A stretch of DNA of 64,000 bases from Morinoia aosen (Eukaryota; Arthropoda; Malacostraca; Amphipoda; Talitridae), in the NCBI GenBank assembly GCA_030386875.1, contig CM059556.1, positions 37,488,964-37,552,963 of the forward strand, read 5' to 3'. This document shows positions 44,001 through 54,189 of this stretch, piece by piece; position 1 is the stretch's first letter, and every line of letters starts with the position of its first letter. The notes below the pieces were generated by a model. It worked only from the letters and a program-made list of their open reading frames with translations, had not been told where the DNA came from and ran no database searches. The translations under genes were made by a program, and so were the position numbers.

Positions 44001-44595
44001 CGACTCTTCTATAGGTCACTTGGACGACGCGAATCTAACTTCAACAGTCGAGAATTTAGAATCAGATTTAAGGCCGATGTCGACGAGGCTTGAAAACGAC
44101 GTTCACCAAATGGAAGTAGCCACTTTGCAGTCCCCCGTCGTAGATATGGAACCATCAGTGCGGGAGCTGTGCACGGTGGACATGGAAGCTCCCGTAGACC
44201 AACTTGGAGCTGATGCATGTATTGAAGTGCCTGTAGAACGGCTCAGTCCCTCCGACATCGCTCATTCGGTCGACCTCGTGAACTCCACCGATGAAATTCA
44301 AATACCAGATAATGATATGCACTCTTCTTCTCCCAAAGCCATACAGTCCTCCAATATTTGGCTCAAAGAAAACGCTTGGGCTATGCTCAAAGGCACGTCT
44401 GGGGATGAAAATTTGGCTTCGCTTCAAAATCTGTCAAACCCAACTATGGAAGACCTCGACATCGGCGTGATGGACGGTGACATTGTGGCGGACAACGTGA
44501 TTGGTTCTGATGAAACCACACATCTTGACATGGACGTGTCTGATAAAGAAAATGTTGGCTCTCTTGAGGTGCTTGATGTCGATATGACTAATTAG
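41029..44595 (+). CDS. ZAD-type C2H2 zinc-finger protein, single exon
   Basis: An intact 1188-codon frame; the ATG is followed by G in a fair start context (AACATGG). Residues 1-345 are Ser/Asn/Val-rich and probably disordered. About 350-436 is a ZAD-like domain with its two cysteine pairs, CILC (C357, C360) and CMHC (C407, C410), followed by a helix; ZADs dimerise and are typical of arthropod zinc-finger regulators. A basic linker leads to nine C2H2-type fingers at ~499-781, the first ending in Cys instead of His. Residues ~800-1188 are acidic and Ser/Asp/Asn-rich and could act in activation or repression. Probably a nuclear sequence-specific DNA-binding protein; no orthologue was identified. 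It is the only clear host gene in the window. Confidence 0.9.
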   Translation: MATQSGSPTISSFSNITVVNIPVVPIQESVIESPPILVDNHVNNQLREFQSSHIFTSVSAANVGKVNFIPLQHQSEQISSAINNCISIPDSESFVGVPPHPPVCDDNFHDVLSNFQHNFDAVSDTESSNASLLKIPVINIGSNSSIFHSNVDVSALNSSVSVTGQFQVDSPRLSESEAGSIHFCPARRSEPASFAINFDHSPTAESFVISEAHAAVDVNSSSCRKLRPIQPLHRFAGVNKTAALPCESERQFYNRLNNSSQDGISIVKCELDSLDSFMENAVITVDDIYDKCDEAVHNHHSMPVNGIEFKNSDIASESGTNAGLFLPQELGVNHDTYDSESKEKSTFTYKLVNDVMCILCGNDDSLLDLKKNEIFPDKTGSKVLSLICSVLLLNGSTDLCVQSGVMCMHCLKLVRAVDNMRKSLLLKENLIKSMYSETVKKVRVLLRNQTKLNLNSDHIANFSLSSSANDGSSDAIDSKNAKNDANSKISRLKRKAYRCQVCQEKLPSLSHLEQHLQCCKNETESQNVSKRGISLSSSRASGGREVKQQKKARLRKRFSCEECFKSFPDRRRLVAHSTAHERGFECRVCGRYLTTRVRLATHLFKFHGIGEEKRKVVNCDQCDKAFQTKQGLAYHKNVSHKTGSKYACPHCDKVFYYHVLYRSHILFAHGEKKVVCKQCGDRFFTVSKLNTHINAKHINAKTWQCTDCSVQFTTGTAYRQHNLVKHRGAMIACDYCSAKYKTKSSLFTHLREHNVYACKVCKELLCSAEQHASHMLSAHNQVVSKVPKRKVPPVAPDRRLVRPKTISESHLKVSRQVVETSSDLTRIDLNEILLNNSYNNSSALHMFNSGNQEKINNSYVPCSGDKIRSFAFLDSTNELGVPAQSSAIALDNNVSFINVEILDNLPSNERDNLPANDPENTIPLLDTLDHVENMSANLNNIEGFNHVMNSNLPSELASSVESFPQVSGPSIVVEELVKQAVGGMDTNVPDFDSSIGHLDDANLTSTVENLESDLRPMSTRLENDVHQMEVATLQSPVVDMEPSVRELCTVDMEAPVDQLGADACIEVPVERLSPSDIAHSVDLVNSTDEIQIPDNDMHSSSPKAIQSSNIWLKENAWAMLKGTSGDENLASLQNLSNPTMEDLDIGVMDGDIVADNVIGSDETTHLDMDVSDKENVGSLEVLDVDMTN

Positions 44596-44787
44596 AATTT
44601 AGTAATTTTTTATTCCTTTTATGTGCTACTAGGTAATTGTGAAAGTAATCTGATCGTGCTCTCGTTCTAGTATACTTACATAATTGCTGCAAGTTTTGAA
44701 ATGAATTTTCGACAAATCTACAAATTTACTGTTGCAAATCATGATTGGTTGTATTTCCACGTGTAATGAGCAAGCGGTCTGCGTAAT

Positions 44788-45052
44788 GGCCGGTTTACGC
44801 GGTCATTGAGTGCGCGCGTGAGCAGTGAAGAAAGGCGCAAGCTCCGCTCATTTGCTCTCGCATTAGGCGCATTTAATTGCTCAATGATAGTGCGAACTAT
44901 GCTCGTATTCATGGCGCTGGCCAGAGCTTGTCAGTATCATTACAGCCACACTGTCTTTGAGCAAGTAAATGCGCCTGAAGTGAGAACAAGTGGGCGTGGC
45001 TTGCGCCTCTCTTCACTGCTCACGCGCGACTCAATGATCGTGTAAACAGGCC
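44788..45052. mobile_element. 265-bp MITE with long GGCC-ended inverted repeats (F1)
   Basis: Starts GGCCGGTTTACGCGGTCATT and ends with its near reverse complement (GATCGTGTAAACAGGCC). The arms extend about 60 bp, through the GCGCGCGTGAGCAGTGAAGA segment. No ORF. The same element recurs at 45658-45922 with its interior inverted. Confidence 0.9.
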
Positions 45053-45092
45053 TTTAGGTATAACGAACTACCCGTTCGGGTCTCAATGGTAA

Positions 45093-45353
45093 AGGGTGAC
45101 GCATAAAAACGCATGGATTTGACCGTTATTTTTGCGCCACCCTGGCTGTCTCAGTTAGGGAGGTTTGAACTAACTTGTTATCTATTCTTAATACTTTCAA
45201 AACTCTGCGCTGTAGGCAATTCTGTTGCTTACCTGAACTCAAGAATTACATTAATAAACTCTGGCAGCGAGGAATTTGGTTCACCGCGTGAGTGATTGTA
45301 AAGGGTGTCGCAAAAAGAACGGTCAAATCCATGCGTTCTTTTCACGCCACCCT
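45093..45353. repeat. Inverted pair of ~51-bp palindromic elements
   Basis: 45093-45143 and 45302-45353 are inverted copies of each other, both containing the word GCATGGATTTGACCG on opposite strands. Each is itself bounded by AGGGTGNCGC and GCGCCACCCT-type ends. They may be the two termini of one small element or two solo palindromes. Confidence 0.75.
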
Positions 45354-45657
45354 ACTTGTACGAATCAGGTAATGTCTATTTAGTTTTCCGCTTCGTTATA
45401 CTGTTATACAGAACATCAGAAACATGTCAATGAAACAATGGTCGCTCCATTATTACAGTCTAGTTGTACGATAGATTTTCACCATTTCAACGTAAGGGAA
45501 TGGAAGTTCATGCTCCATGAGTAGAAAAGTTTCCCGTATGATTTCTATTCGCCCGTTTTCTACCATCATCCAAGGAGCTTCTTTTACTCTGCTGAAAGTA
45601 CTGCGGTTGCCGTACTGATACCTAACCACGGCCACATGTGTCCTAAGTATGTTTTAA

Positions 45658-45922
45658 GGCCTGTTTACACGGTCATTGAGTGCGCGCGTGAGCAGTGAAG
45701 AGAGGCGCTAGCCCCGCCTGTTTGTTTTTGCTTCAGGAGCATCTATTTGCCCAAAGACAGTGTGGCTGTAATGATACTGAGAAGCTCTGGCCACCGCCAT
45801 GAAAACGAGCATGGTCCGCATTGTCATTGAGCAGTAAATGAGTCTGAAGTGTAAGAGAGTGGGCGGGGCTTGCGCCTCTCTTCACTATTCACGCGCGCAC
45901 TCGATGATCGTGTAAACAGCCC
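45658..45922. mobile_element. 265-bp MITE with long GGCC-ended inverted repeats (F2)
   Basis: Same length and ends as F1 (GGCCTGTTTACACGGTCATT ... GTGTAAACAGCCC). The asymmetric interior (CACTGTCTTTGAGCA side) is in the opposite orientation to F1. No ORF. Confidence 0.9.
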
Positions 45923-47089
45923 TTTACCCTCGAGCCACAGAAAGATGCTTGTACAATACTACGCACGTGATCCTATCACCAACCTGGGTCCCACAAAGTG
46001 CTTTGTTGCTGGTGAGGTGCTAAATTAGTTTTGTTTCGTCTGGGCTCTGTGCATAAAGACCTTATATTAAATGAAGTCGAAGTTCGCGTCATGACAGTTG
46101 TTTATATATCTGAACTGTCACTTTGGTTGTGTTCCATTGCGCGCAAAATTGAACATTTAGCACTCGCCGAGGCACTAAGCCAGATATTCATTAGATATTT
46201 TGTGATGGATTTTGCCGATGTTGCCATCTTAGTATTAGCTTTTGTATACATTGATCTATAGTTTTTTTTAGAGCGGTGCTGGAAATTTTACAGTACAAAT
46301 TGAAAGTATAAATGTATATCTTGCCTCTTGATGTTTTCATCACCTCCATTTTTGGTAATTTGCACTACTGCTCTGTTCTATCCTCCACCATGTATTCATT
46401 AGGTCTGTGCTGTAGAGCAGATGATAAATTGGGCTATTTCGACTGTCATCGCCAGCGAGTGCGTGTTCTGTGCCTCACACCTCGGCTGCGTCACTGCAGA
46501 ATGACTGCGGGCAAGCCTGTAGTGATGACAGTACAAAAATAAAAGAAGACAAAAATTTTTATTTCTAATAAAGCTGAGACATGAAATGCATAACATTGGG
46601 TTTTAAAATATCTTAACATTAAGATCCTGTGTTGATATTCGCACATGAGTATCGTAATAGTATCTTTCATTCAACACGCTCACCGCATTACCGCGGTCGT
46701 TAACGTTTGGTTCGGTTAGGTTGTAGGTGGCAGATTTGAGCAATCGACTTCACTGCTCAAGTACATTTTAATCCTTTTCACGGAATGGGAAAATTCAATT
46801 GCAAAAAATTTCCCCTCGTATGATAATAGTTATTTTTAAAAAAGTTCCCGAAGCAGTTGAAGCAGATGTCATTTATTCATACCGGTACGTGAAAGCAATT
46901 TACCGAATGGTACACATGTGGCCCAATACGCGGGGAATGTGTTAAGGGTTGTCCTATTACCTGCAAGCAGTAAGCAAGCTATGTACCGTCTGCGTAACAT
47001 TAAAGAGGCATAGAATTCCGTGAAATTAACGTCACTGGCTTGACTTTCTCTCGTGAAACGGTCTTTCTTCTGCGTTTTGAGGATTCAAC
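45923..47089. other. Intergenic; holds one half of a dispersed repeat pair
   Basis: 46555-46665 resembles 52040-52150 (shared TTATTTCTRATAAAG and RTATCGTAATA words). No recognised gene; short frames at 46031-46261 and 46312-46542 are unsupported. Confidence 0.45.
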
Positions 47090-47440
47090 TCCTCAGGGGG
47101 CTATAGCTATTGTATCTATAGGATTTAGCGCTCCCAGGGGGACAATGTGGGGGCCCGAGCTGAGAGTTCGGTAGGCCTTCTTTTTTGTTGAATAAAATGT
47201 TTTTGTTTAGGACCATCTTTTTTTCGGTTCACTGCTGGCCTGTTTTTCATCACCTACTTCTTTCTTCTTCGACTTTGATCTTGTTTATTAATCTTCTTTC
47301 TCAACTTACTATTTCTATGCCTTTTCTGCATAGATTCCGCGTTCCCTCAACTCCTTACTAAATGGTGCCTCCCTCCTTCCTCTCTTTGGATCGCTTTCGT
47401 GGCGGCTAGTGTGGCTCAAACTGACTGATAATAATAATTT
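47090..47440 (+). repeat. Dispersed ~350-bp unit, copy A
   Basis: Contains, in order, CTCAGGGGGCTATAGCTATTG, TTAGCGCTCCCAGGGG, GGGCCCGAGCTGAGAGTT, TTCGGTTCACTGCTG and ACTAAATGGTGCCTCCCTCC words, all repeated in copies B and C. Its right half is also the module embedded in the BEL LTRs. Confidence 0.85.
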
Positions 47441-47530
47441 TGGGATTCATAACCTTTGACTGAAGTGAGTTAATTAAGCAATGCTCTGACAGCAGACTGT
47501 TTTTTCCTGAGCGACGGTAAGACGAGTGTT

Positions 47531-47803
47531 ATATAATAATGAAGGTATCTACGGATGCTTTATTTCCTATCAAGCCTGATACATATCACCTTGTACATTG
47601 GATTTTCAAATGCCTTATAACTAACGCCATGACGCTGTCCCCCGGTCGAGACCGGTACCCATTTCGGACACCTGGGTAGAGTGAGGTATTGTGCTTGGAA
47701 TTTTTCTCCTGTACCCAACAGAGAAAATCGCCACTAGCGCCGGGACTCGAACCCGGGTTTGCCCGCACGTAGGCGGGTCCGAAAGCCACACGGCTATGAC
47801 GAA
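47531..47803 (-). mobile_element. tRNA-derived SINE with intact head
   Basis: On the minus strand the 5' head (to 47803) has box A-like TAGCCGTGTGGC and a perfect box B GGTTCGAGTCC (47743-47753). A ~200-bp unrelated body follows, ending in TA/AAT-rich sequence at about 47531. The body matches 21534-21766. Confidence 0.85.
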
Positions 47804-48149
47804 AGATATATTACCTACTGTAGTAGCGCAATGCGATGTCTCAAATGATCTATTGTTACATTATTGCTCAGGCGCCTGTACCGAATAAATGTCACATGGA
47901 AATTATCATATAATAGGGAGTTTGACCTAACGTTTGATACCATACTGACAGAAGTAGGAGTATTGTAGTTTTATGTCTTGAATTGGTCGTACCCCAGAAA
48001 TGATGTCGGTAGATAACAACGTAAAATATTTGTCACTCAACTTAGTCGTGTGTCCTGTCTAATTAAGTGGCCCTATTAGGAAATGGTGACATTTATTTCA
48101 ATTCCTTGTTATTACTACTTGAAATGACTGCCTTCAATTGAACTGCTGT
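47804..48149. other. Intergenic, nothing recognised
   Basis: AT-rich spacer with no repeats or frames of note. Confidence 0.5.
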
Positions 48150-48745
48150 CCCCCTCAGGGGGATACAACTATTGTATCTATGGGAATTAGCGCTCCCAGG
48201 GGAAAAATGTGAGGGCCCGAGCTGAGAGTTAGGTAGGCCTTCTTTTCATTGAAATAAAATGTTTTTTGTTATGTTAACACGTTAGTTGCGATGGGTTAAA
48301 CCGAAGTTCAATATTCAACTTGAATTTAAAGTCAAAAGTGATAAGCAAATTTGTAAATATCAAACATTAACTGGGCCTGTTAAATACCACTAATTTAGAA
48401 AGGTTGTTAGAATTTTTCAAAACGACCCATCGATGGGTCGTTTCGCAGCAGGAAAAACCTAAGCACGACCCACCGGTGGGTCGTGTCGCAGTCAACGTGT
48501 TAAGGACCACTTTTTTTCGGTTCACTACTGTCCTGTTTTTCAGCACCTCTGACTTTCTTCTTCAACTTTTATCTTTTTCATGAACTTCTTTCTCATCTTA
48601 CTTTTTCTATGCCCCTTCAGCATAGATTCCTCATTTTCTTATCTCTATACTAAATGGCGCCTTCCTCCTTCCTCTCTTCGATACGCTCTATTTTTGCAGC
48701 GGTTAGAGAGGCTCAAACTAACTTATAATCTTAATCTTGCATTGC
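48150..48745 (+). repeat. Dispersed ~350-bp unit, copy B, interrupted
   Basis: Same series of words as copy A, split by a TTAA MITE at 48274-48503 in the stretch between the GAAATAAAATG word and the TTCGGTTCAC word. Confidence 0.85.
48274..48503. mobile_element. TTAA-flanked piggyBac-like MITE (B), 230 bp
   Basis: TTAA at both ends, inverted repeats CACGTTAGTTGCGA (left) and TCGCAGTCAACGTG (right, two mismatches). It contains two palindromes, ACGACCCATCGATGGGTCGT and CACGACCCACCGGTGGGTCGTG-like, near the right end. It inserted into dispersed copy B; copies A and C give the unoccupied version of the site. Confidence 0.9.
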
Positions 48746-48751
48746 GAACCC

Positions 48752-49110
48752 TCGGGGGGATACAGGTATTGTATATATGGGAATTAGCGCTCCCAGGGGG
48801 ACTATGTGAGGGCCTGATCAAGCTAAAGGTTAGGTAGGCTTCCTTTTGTTGAGATAAATTAGGTTTTTGTTTTGTTACGGACCATCTGTTTTCGGTTCAC
48901 TGCTGTCCTGTTTTTCATCACCTACTACTTTCTTCTTCAACTTTTTCTTGTTTCATGAACTTTTTTCTTAGCTTCCTGTTTCTGTGCACCTTGTGCATAG
49001 ATTCCGCGTTCCCTCAACTCCATACTAAATGGTGCCTTCCTCCTTCCTCTCTTAGAACATCTTTGTCGTACAATTAAGGGAGGCTAAAACTTTCTTATAT
49101 AATAATAATT
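48752..49110 (+). repeat. Dispersed ~350-bp unit, copy C
   Basis: Uninterrupted copy carrying the same words as A and B. Its right half, GAACTTTTTTCTTAGCTTCC to ACTTTCTTATATAATAATA, is the closest match to the BEL LTR module. Confidence 0.85.
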
Positions 49111-49514
49111 GAACTGCTGCCGATGAAATTAGACTTTCATAATTTATCAAATAATCAATTGAACTCCAAGTAACTTATCATAATTGAAATGTGTACACTG
49201 AAGTAAATGTTGCAAGAAAATAGCATCATTTGTTCTCGATTATCACCCGCCATTACACAGCGTGTTTAGCTAGACGTTTTTGTCGATGAATTTTCCAGAT
49301 TTTATTCAAAATTGCGCGTTGAACAGCTCATCAGATAACTCTACAGGTTGTATTCTCAACTTAATAATGCCTTTACTCTATCATAAACTTAAATTAACTC
49401 TCAAATTCAATTAAATTGCTTTGCTCAAGTTGAACGAAGAATTTCATAGCGTTTCATTCCCTAAGGGAATTCTAAATTACATTTCTACAATCTCCGAATT
49501 ATTTCTACGCTCAA
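49111..49514. other. AT-rich spacer, nothing recognised
   Basis: No gene or repeat noticed before the 28-bp array. Confidence 0.5.
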
Positions 49515-49903
49515 GTTCAGTGGTCATTTTCCTAAAAAGGTTCAGTGCTCATTTTTCTGACAATACGATTCTGTGATCATTTTCCTAAAAACACGGTTCA
49601 GTGTTCATTTTCCTAAAAATACGGTTCAGTGTTCATTTTCCTAAAAATACGGTTCAGGGTTCATTTTCCTAAAAATACGGTTCAGTGTTCATTTTCCTAA
49701 AAATACGGTTCAGTGTTCATTTTCCTAAAAATACGGTTCAGTGTTCATTTTCCTAAAAATACGGCTCAGTGTTCATTTTCCTAAAAATACGGTTCAATGC
49801 TCATCTCCCTAAAAATACGGTTCAATGCTCATTTCTCTAGAAATACGGTTCAGGGCTCATTTCTCTAAAAATACGGTTCAGTGTTAGTTTTCGTAAAAAT
49901 AGC
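49515..49903 (+). repeat. 28-bp minisatellite, about 14 units
   Basis: Unit GGTTCAGTGTTCATTTTCCT plus AAAAATAC. The inner seven or so units are almost identical and the edge units are diverged, as expected for expansion by unequal exchange. Confidence 0.95.
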
Positions 49904-50063
49904 ACGGTGACGAAACGTTGCCCATTTAGCAGCACGCTCTGCCTCAAGCCGCAGGCGTCGTCAGTTCGCGGCCGCTACGTCGACCTCGAAAGAGAAAGTC
50001 GCGCGTAGGGTTCAAGGCTGGCGGTTCAGACGCCGCACTTACATCACGAGTCTTCTGGTCAGC

Positions 50064-50212
50064 TACATTGTGTTGCGTCCTGCCTGTGTGTGGCCGGCAT
50101 GTGTGAGCGAGAATGTTGCCTAGCAACATTGTGTTGTCTTCTGCCTGCGTGTAGCGGCCACATCTGAGCAAAAAAGTTTCCCTAGTAACATTGTCACCTC
50201 TTCCCTGACTAA
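50064..50212 (+). repeat. 62-bp tandem repeat, 2.4 units
   Basis: ACATTGTGTTG begins at 50064 and 50126, and a shortened ACATTGTCACC at 50188. Each unit contains a TGCCTGYGTGTRGC segment. Confidence 0.85.
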
Positions 50213-52482
50213 CGTAAATGTGTCTGAAGTACTTCTGTATGCAAGTACCGATAAAGTACGACTGTATTCAGGGAAAAGCGTTTTCTACGAACAGAAATTC
50301 TAGTAAAACTTTGATGACTCGTCTCCACGTATGCAGAGCGGGGAATCGTCGGTCAAACGTTTTTCGGACCATATTGCTTCTTTTTAATAACTGAAAATTT
50401 TTTTATGAAAAACCGATAGGATATGGTTGAGCGATGGGGCATTTTCTACATCGCTGATGAGACTGTAACACGTTCGAGCCTTATGGTTCCGTTTGTAAAT
50501 TTTCAAGATACTAAAATCTTCTCTGCGGTAGACTTGAAATAAAATTCTCAGACAAGAGTTATTCGTGTATAATAATAGTGAGATCTTTTCATATGAATAC
50601 GTACTACTGCACATCAAGGTTAAGGATGAGATTCATTTCTCTGTATTTTATAGGTTTCAAAAATTACAAAATATGCTGCATCAGGGTGGAAGGATTTTTT
50701 ACGATGAAAAATGAAACATTTATTTAGAGGATGCGAACAAAATGTGCGTAAGATTTTATACCAAGATGAAAATAACGATATTTCCAATTATTTTACCTGA
50801 CCTTTCTCAACATAGCAGTGATGGATTTGGCGCATTTCGTTGCTTCATCCCGGTATTTCGTTGGGAACAAAATCTGCACCAGTACAACATCAACTTCATT
50901 CTGCAGTCCGAAGAACATGCCAAAATCGTTTACCCTGACTAAGAATTTAAGAGCAGTTTGTATACGGAAGTAAATTCTGCCTGTTATTTTACGAATCGTT
51001 CACGATTTAATTATACTACCTGTCAGTATGTCAGGAAATAGCCTCCTGAACTAAATGAAATTTACCTTAAGACTCCTTATAAGGAGAAATGCATAAATAA
51101 ATACAAAGTAAATTTCGTAATACATAAATAAACACGTGATAAATCATTGATCAATTTATTGGAAATGAACATTTATATTTTCTTCCTTTCTTTGGTTTCT
51201 TTCTTTCTTTCTTACCGTCGGTATAATAATGTAAGGGACTACGAGCTATAGATGTATCGAACTCATTTCCACCAAAAAATCTCTCAATTGTTAGAGAACT
51301 CTCCCCAAAAAACGAGATTTCCATCTAGTTAGATCTGTACTTCTGTCGTGAAAATATTTTCTCGAATGGAAAGCCAATATTTTTTTATTCCAATATTTTC
51401 ATGATAGAAAAACATCGTAGGTTTCAATTTATATAGATAGATTACATTTGAAATTAAATAAATTTGAAATCATTATATAGTATTCAGGTATTCAGTTTAG
51501 TACTGTGGGAGCAGGGACAGGGAGACTAAACAAACGAGAAATTGTGAATTTTATCCCATCAACGTATATTGATACATGTTTATTATAGACGCTGGAGTAG
51601 CTCTACACTGTTTTCATGAGCTTCTCATTTATATTGCACTACATGTGCTTAGTTCATCTTCACATTGCCATCTTTCTGTGAAAATTTCACGCACAAAGTA
51701 TAATAGTAGCTTCGCCAAATTTGCTGGCCCATCACCATTAATAAAGTAATGGCGTAGCTTCTACCGTGCATGTACAGCACAGTTAAGCCTGGAAAACTAC
51801 ACGAGATGGCGACACTTAAGTCACTGCTTTTATCCATGGTTCGCTAAAAAGACAACTCCGTCGGCATTGCAGGCTTTTGATTTGTCTATTTATTAAGGGC
51901 CTTAATAATGAAAAAATCTTCAAAATCCAATCTGTCGTCATTCATTTCACGTATCAACTTTTGGAAATGAACGGTGCCTCCGTCCACACGCCTACACTCT
52001 GTTTCTAAGGAACAGCGAGTGCTCGATTCACCAGAAAAGAAAAACAGGTTATTTCTGATAAAGATATTATGAAAAACATCATCGATTATAAAATATTTTA
52101 ACATAAAAATCTTTAGTTGATATACTCACATGCGTATCGTAATAACATGTCACTAGTCGAAACAAATGATTGAGAGACAGTCGGAGGGCGTCGTCTTCAA
52201 GAGATTCTAAGATCCATTCTCGTGAACTCTACTTATATTTGAGCCAACTTCCTTAGAATAATAATGCGAGAAGCCCGAGCTGTAATCTTGGATACACCTA
52301 CATGATATTGAACTTCGGGAACCTCACACCACAGATTTAATAGAAGCCAGGTGCCGTAGGAGTTAATTTAGATTTCCTGTAGTTTAAGAGGCTTTTTTTA
52401 GTGTAAGAAATCACTGGATGTAGGAGTTATTTATTCAGAGAGGAGGTCAGGAGTATATCCATTTAATTACTCCACCATATAT
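50213..52482. other. AT-rich intergenic with a dispersed repeat relative
   Basis: Short frames only. A CTTT-rich microsatellite lies at about 51181-51220. 52040-52150 resembles 46555-46665. No gene recognised. Confidence 0.45.
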
Positions 52483-52643
52483 GCAAATGATGGCAGGAGT
52501 ACACAAGCAATTATTAACTGGATCATACAGGGTGCAAATGATGACAGGAGTATATATACATAAGCTATTATTAAACTAGATCATACGTGATACTAATGAT
52601 GACAGGAGTACATAAGCAATTCTTGAACTGGATCATACATGGC
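52483..52643 (+). repeat. ~51-58-bp tandem repeat, three units
   Basis: Each unit contains AATGATGRCAGGAGTAYA, an AAGCWATTMTT word and CTRGATCATAC. Unit length varies through small insertions. Confidence 0.85.
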
Positions 52644-52739
52644 GCACAGAAAGCTTGACATCGTACAGGACTCGTGTTTAGAAGTGTTTCATGTCTCTTC
52701 TTTTTTGTAACCTATAAGGAACATTTACTGAGGATACTC

Positions 52740-52900
52740 CAGAAGTATTTAAAGAAGCTTTCAGACCTCTTGGCTGGGGTAAAATATCCAAGAGAATTTT
52801 ATTTCTGTTGTTTCTCCCTGTAATATAGCCAACCCCTGACACGGCTATTGTCTATCTCTTATAGTTTATCAATTTAGCACCTTCTTGTTGAAATATATAT
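52740..52900 (+). repeat. Relative of the 29.7-30.3 kb dispersed repeat
   Basis: Contains AAAATATCCAAGAGA, CCTGACACGGCTATTG and a single degenerate copy of the unit expanded at 29.8 kb (CTATCTCTTATAGTTTATC). A T-rich low-complexity stretch follows at 52976-53055. Confidence 0.6.
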
Positions 52901-53179
52901 TTAAAATTCATTCTGTTGTTAAATCATAAATAAATACATAATAAATCATTTATCAATTGCTTGGAAAATACCGATTTTTCTTTTTTTTTTCATTTTCTTT
53001 CTTTTTTTCATTCATTTTTCATTTATTTATATATTTTTTCATTTTTTTTCTTCATCTCTTTCTTAGGCAAAGCTTAAGAGCAGTAATGCGGGTGCAGTAA
53101 AGACGCTGGACCGCCGCTAATTAAGAGCAATGTGGCATGCAATCGATCCCCGAGTTATACATCATCCTCCGTGAACCTA

Positions 53180-53399
53180 ATAACACATTTCCTGCAAAGT
53201 GACCCACCGGTGGTCACTTTTCACCGTGCTGCTGACCTACATGCAATCGCTAACTCATTTTTTATTAATACTTAATGAAAGCTAAATAAACGCCCGATCC
53301 AGTTAATGTTTGCTATTTTCAAAGTTGATTACCCCAATTGACTATAAATTTTAATTGAACGTTGAACTTCCGTTAAACCCATCCCAGTTAACGTGTTAA
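53180..53399. mobile_element. TTAA-flanked MITE (C), degenerate
   Basis: The right end reads AGTTAACGTGTTAA, the left ATAACACATTTCCTGC, so the left TTAA has decayed. It contains the palindrome ACCCACCGGTGG also found in element B, and an internal order similar to element A. Confidence 0.65.
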
Positions 53400-53634
53400 C
53401 TTAAGCGGATCGAATTAGATGTATTTATTCCACCACTAAAATGATCGACTCGAGCTGTTAATGACTGGGACTAGATTACCCAAGAAATTGAGACACGCAC
53501 AAGCTGATGAGAGTCGCCATTTACAAGTAGAATAGTTGAAACTATTTTAAACACTGTATTATCAGCCCGCTGTTGTTGCAACTATCCAACACCACTCGGG
53601 CGGGATCGAGCAATGTTAGTAGGTTTAGGTTGAG

Positions 53635-53765
53635 GAAGAGGTGAGGAATCCCGTTCATGAATGTGATACTTTGATTCATATTTCAACATGTGGATATGTT
53701 CAACACGTACAAGTCCAAGGTTGAGAAAGCACAAATGAGGTCGGACACGGCATGGAAGCCCAAAA
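53635..53765. repeat. Dispersed repeat, copy 1 of 2
   Basis: Shares TCMAGGTTGAG and CACAAATGAGGTCGGA with 55140-55245, in the same orientation. Nature unknown. Confidence 0.6.
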
Positions 53766-53844
53766 TTAATTTTCAAAAATCGAAAAAATTTCTAACGTTG
53801 GTCGCTGAGAATTTTTTCTCCTCAAACAGTTATCGCTAAAAACC

Positions 53845-54180
53845 GGTGGAAATTGAATATATTGAATATAGTACTATATTCGTCATAACAAGGCCAGTAC
53901 GAATGTAGTACAGCACGTGAGTTAGTACTCACAGTTTGTATGCACAATATTTCTATTTTTTTTAATTTGGCGCTAAAGTAGCAAAAATTCAGGCACGTAC
54001 CTTTTATGACGACCATTTTTAGGGAAGGAGAAATTAGCATACGAAATTATTTCCGTGGGACTATAATTAGAAATATCACGCATGAAAACTGTAAGTACTA
54101 ATTCATATGGTGTGTATATGTTCGTACTGGCCTTGATGTTATGACTGAAATATGATACTATATTCAATAAATTCAATTTC
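53845..54180. repeat. Inverted repeat with ~118-bp arms
   Basis: 53850-53967 and 54062-54180 are reverse complements over most of their length (left GAAATTGAATATATTGAATA, right TATTCAATAAATTCAATTTC). The pairing includes CATAACAAGGCCAGTACGAA against its counterpart near 54125. The loop is about 95 bp. Confidence 0.85.
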
Positions 54181-54189
54181 TAAGGTGAA

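Noticed and set aside
49515..49903. CRISPR-like array
   Set aside because: Units are contiguous 28-bp tandem repeats without spacers, in a eukaryotic genome.
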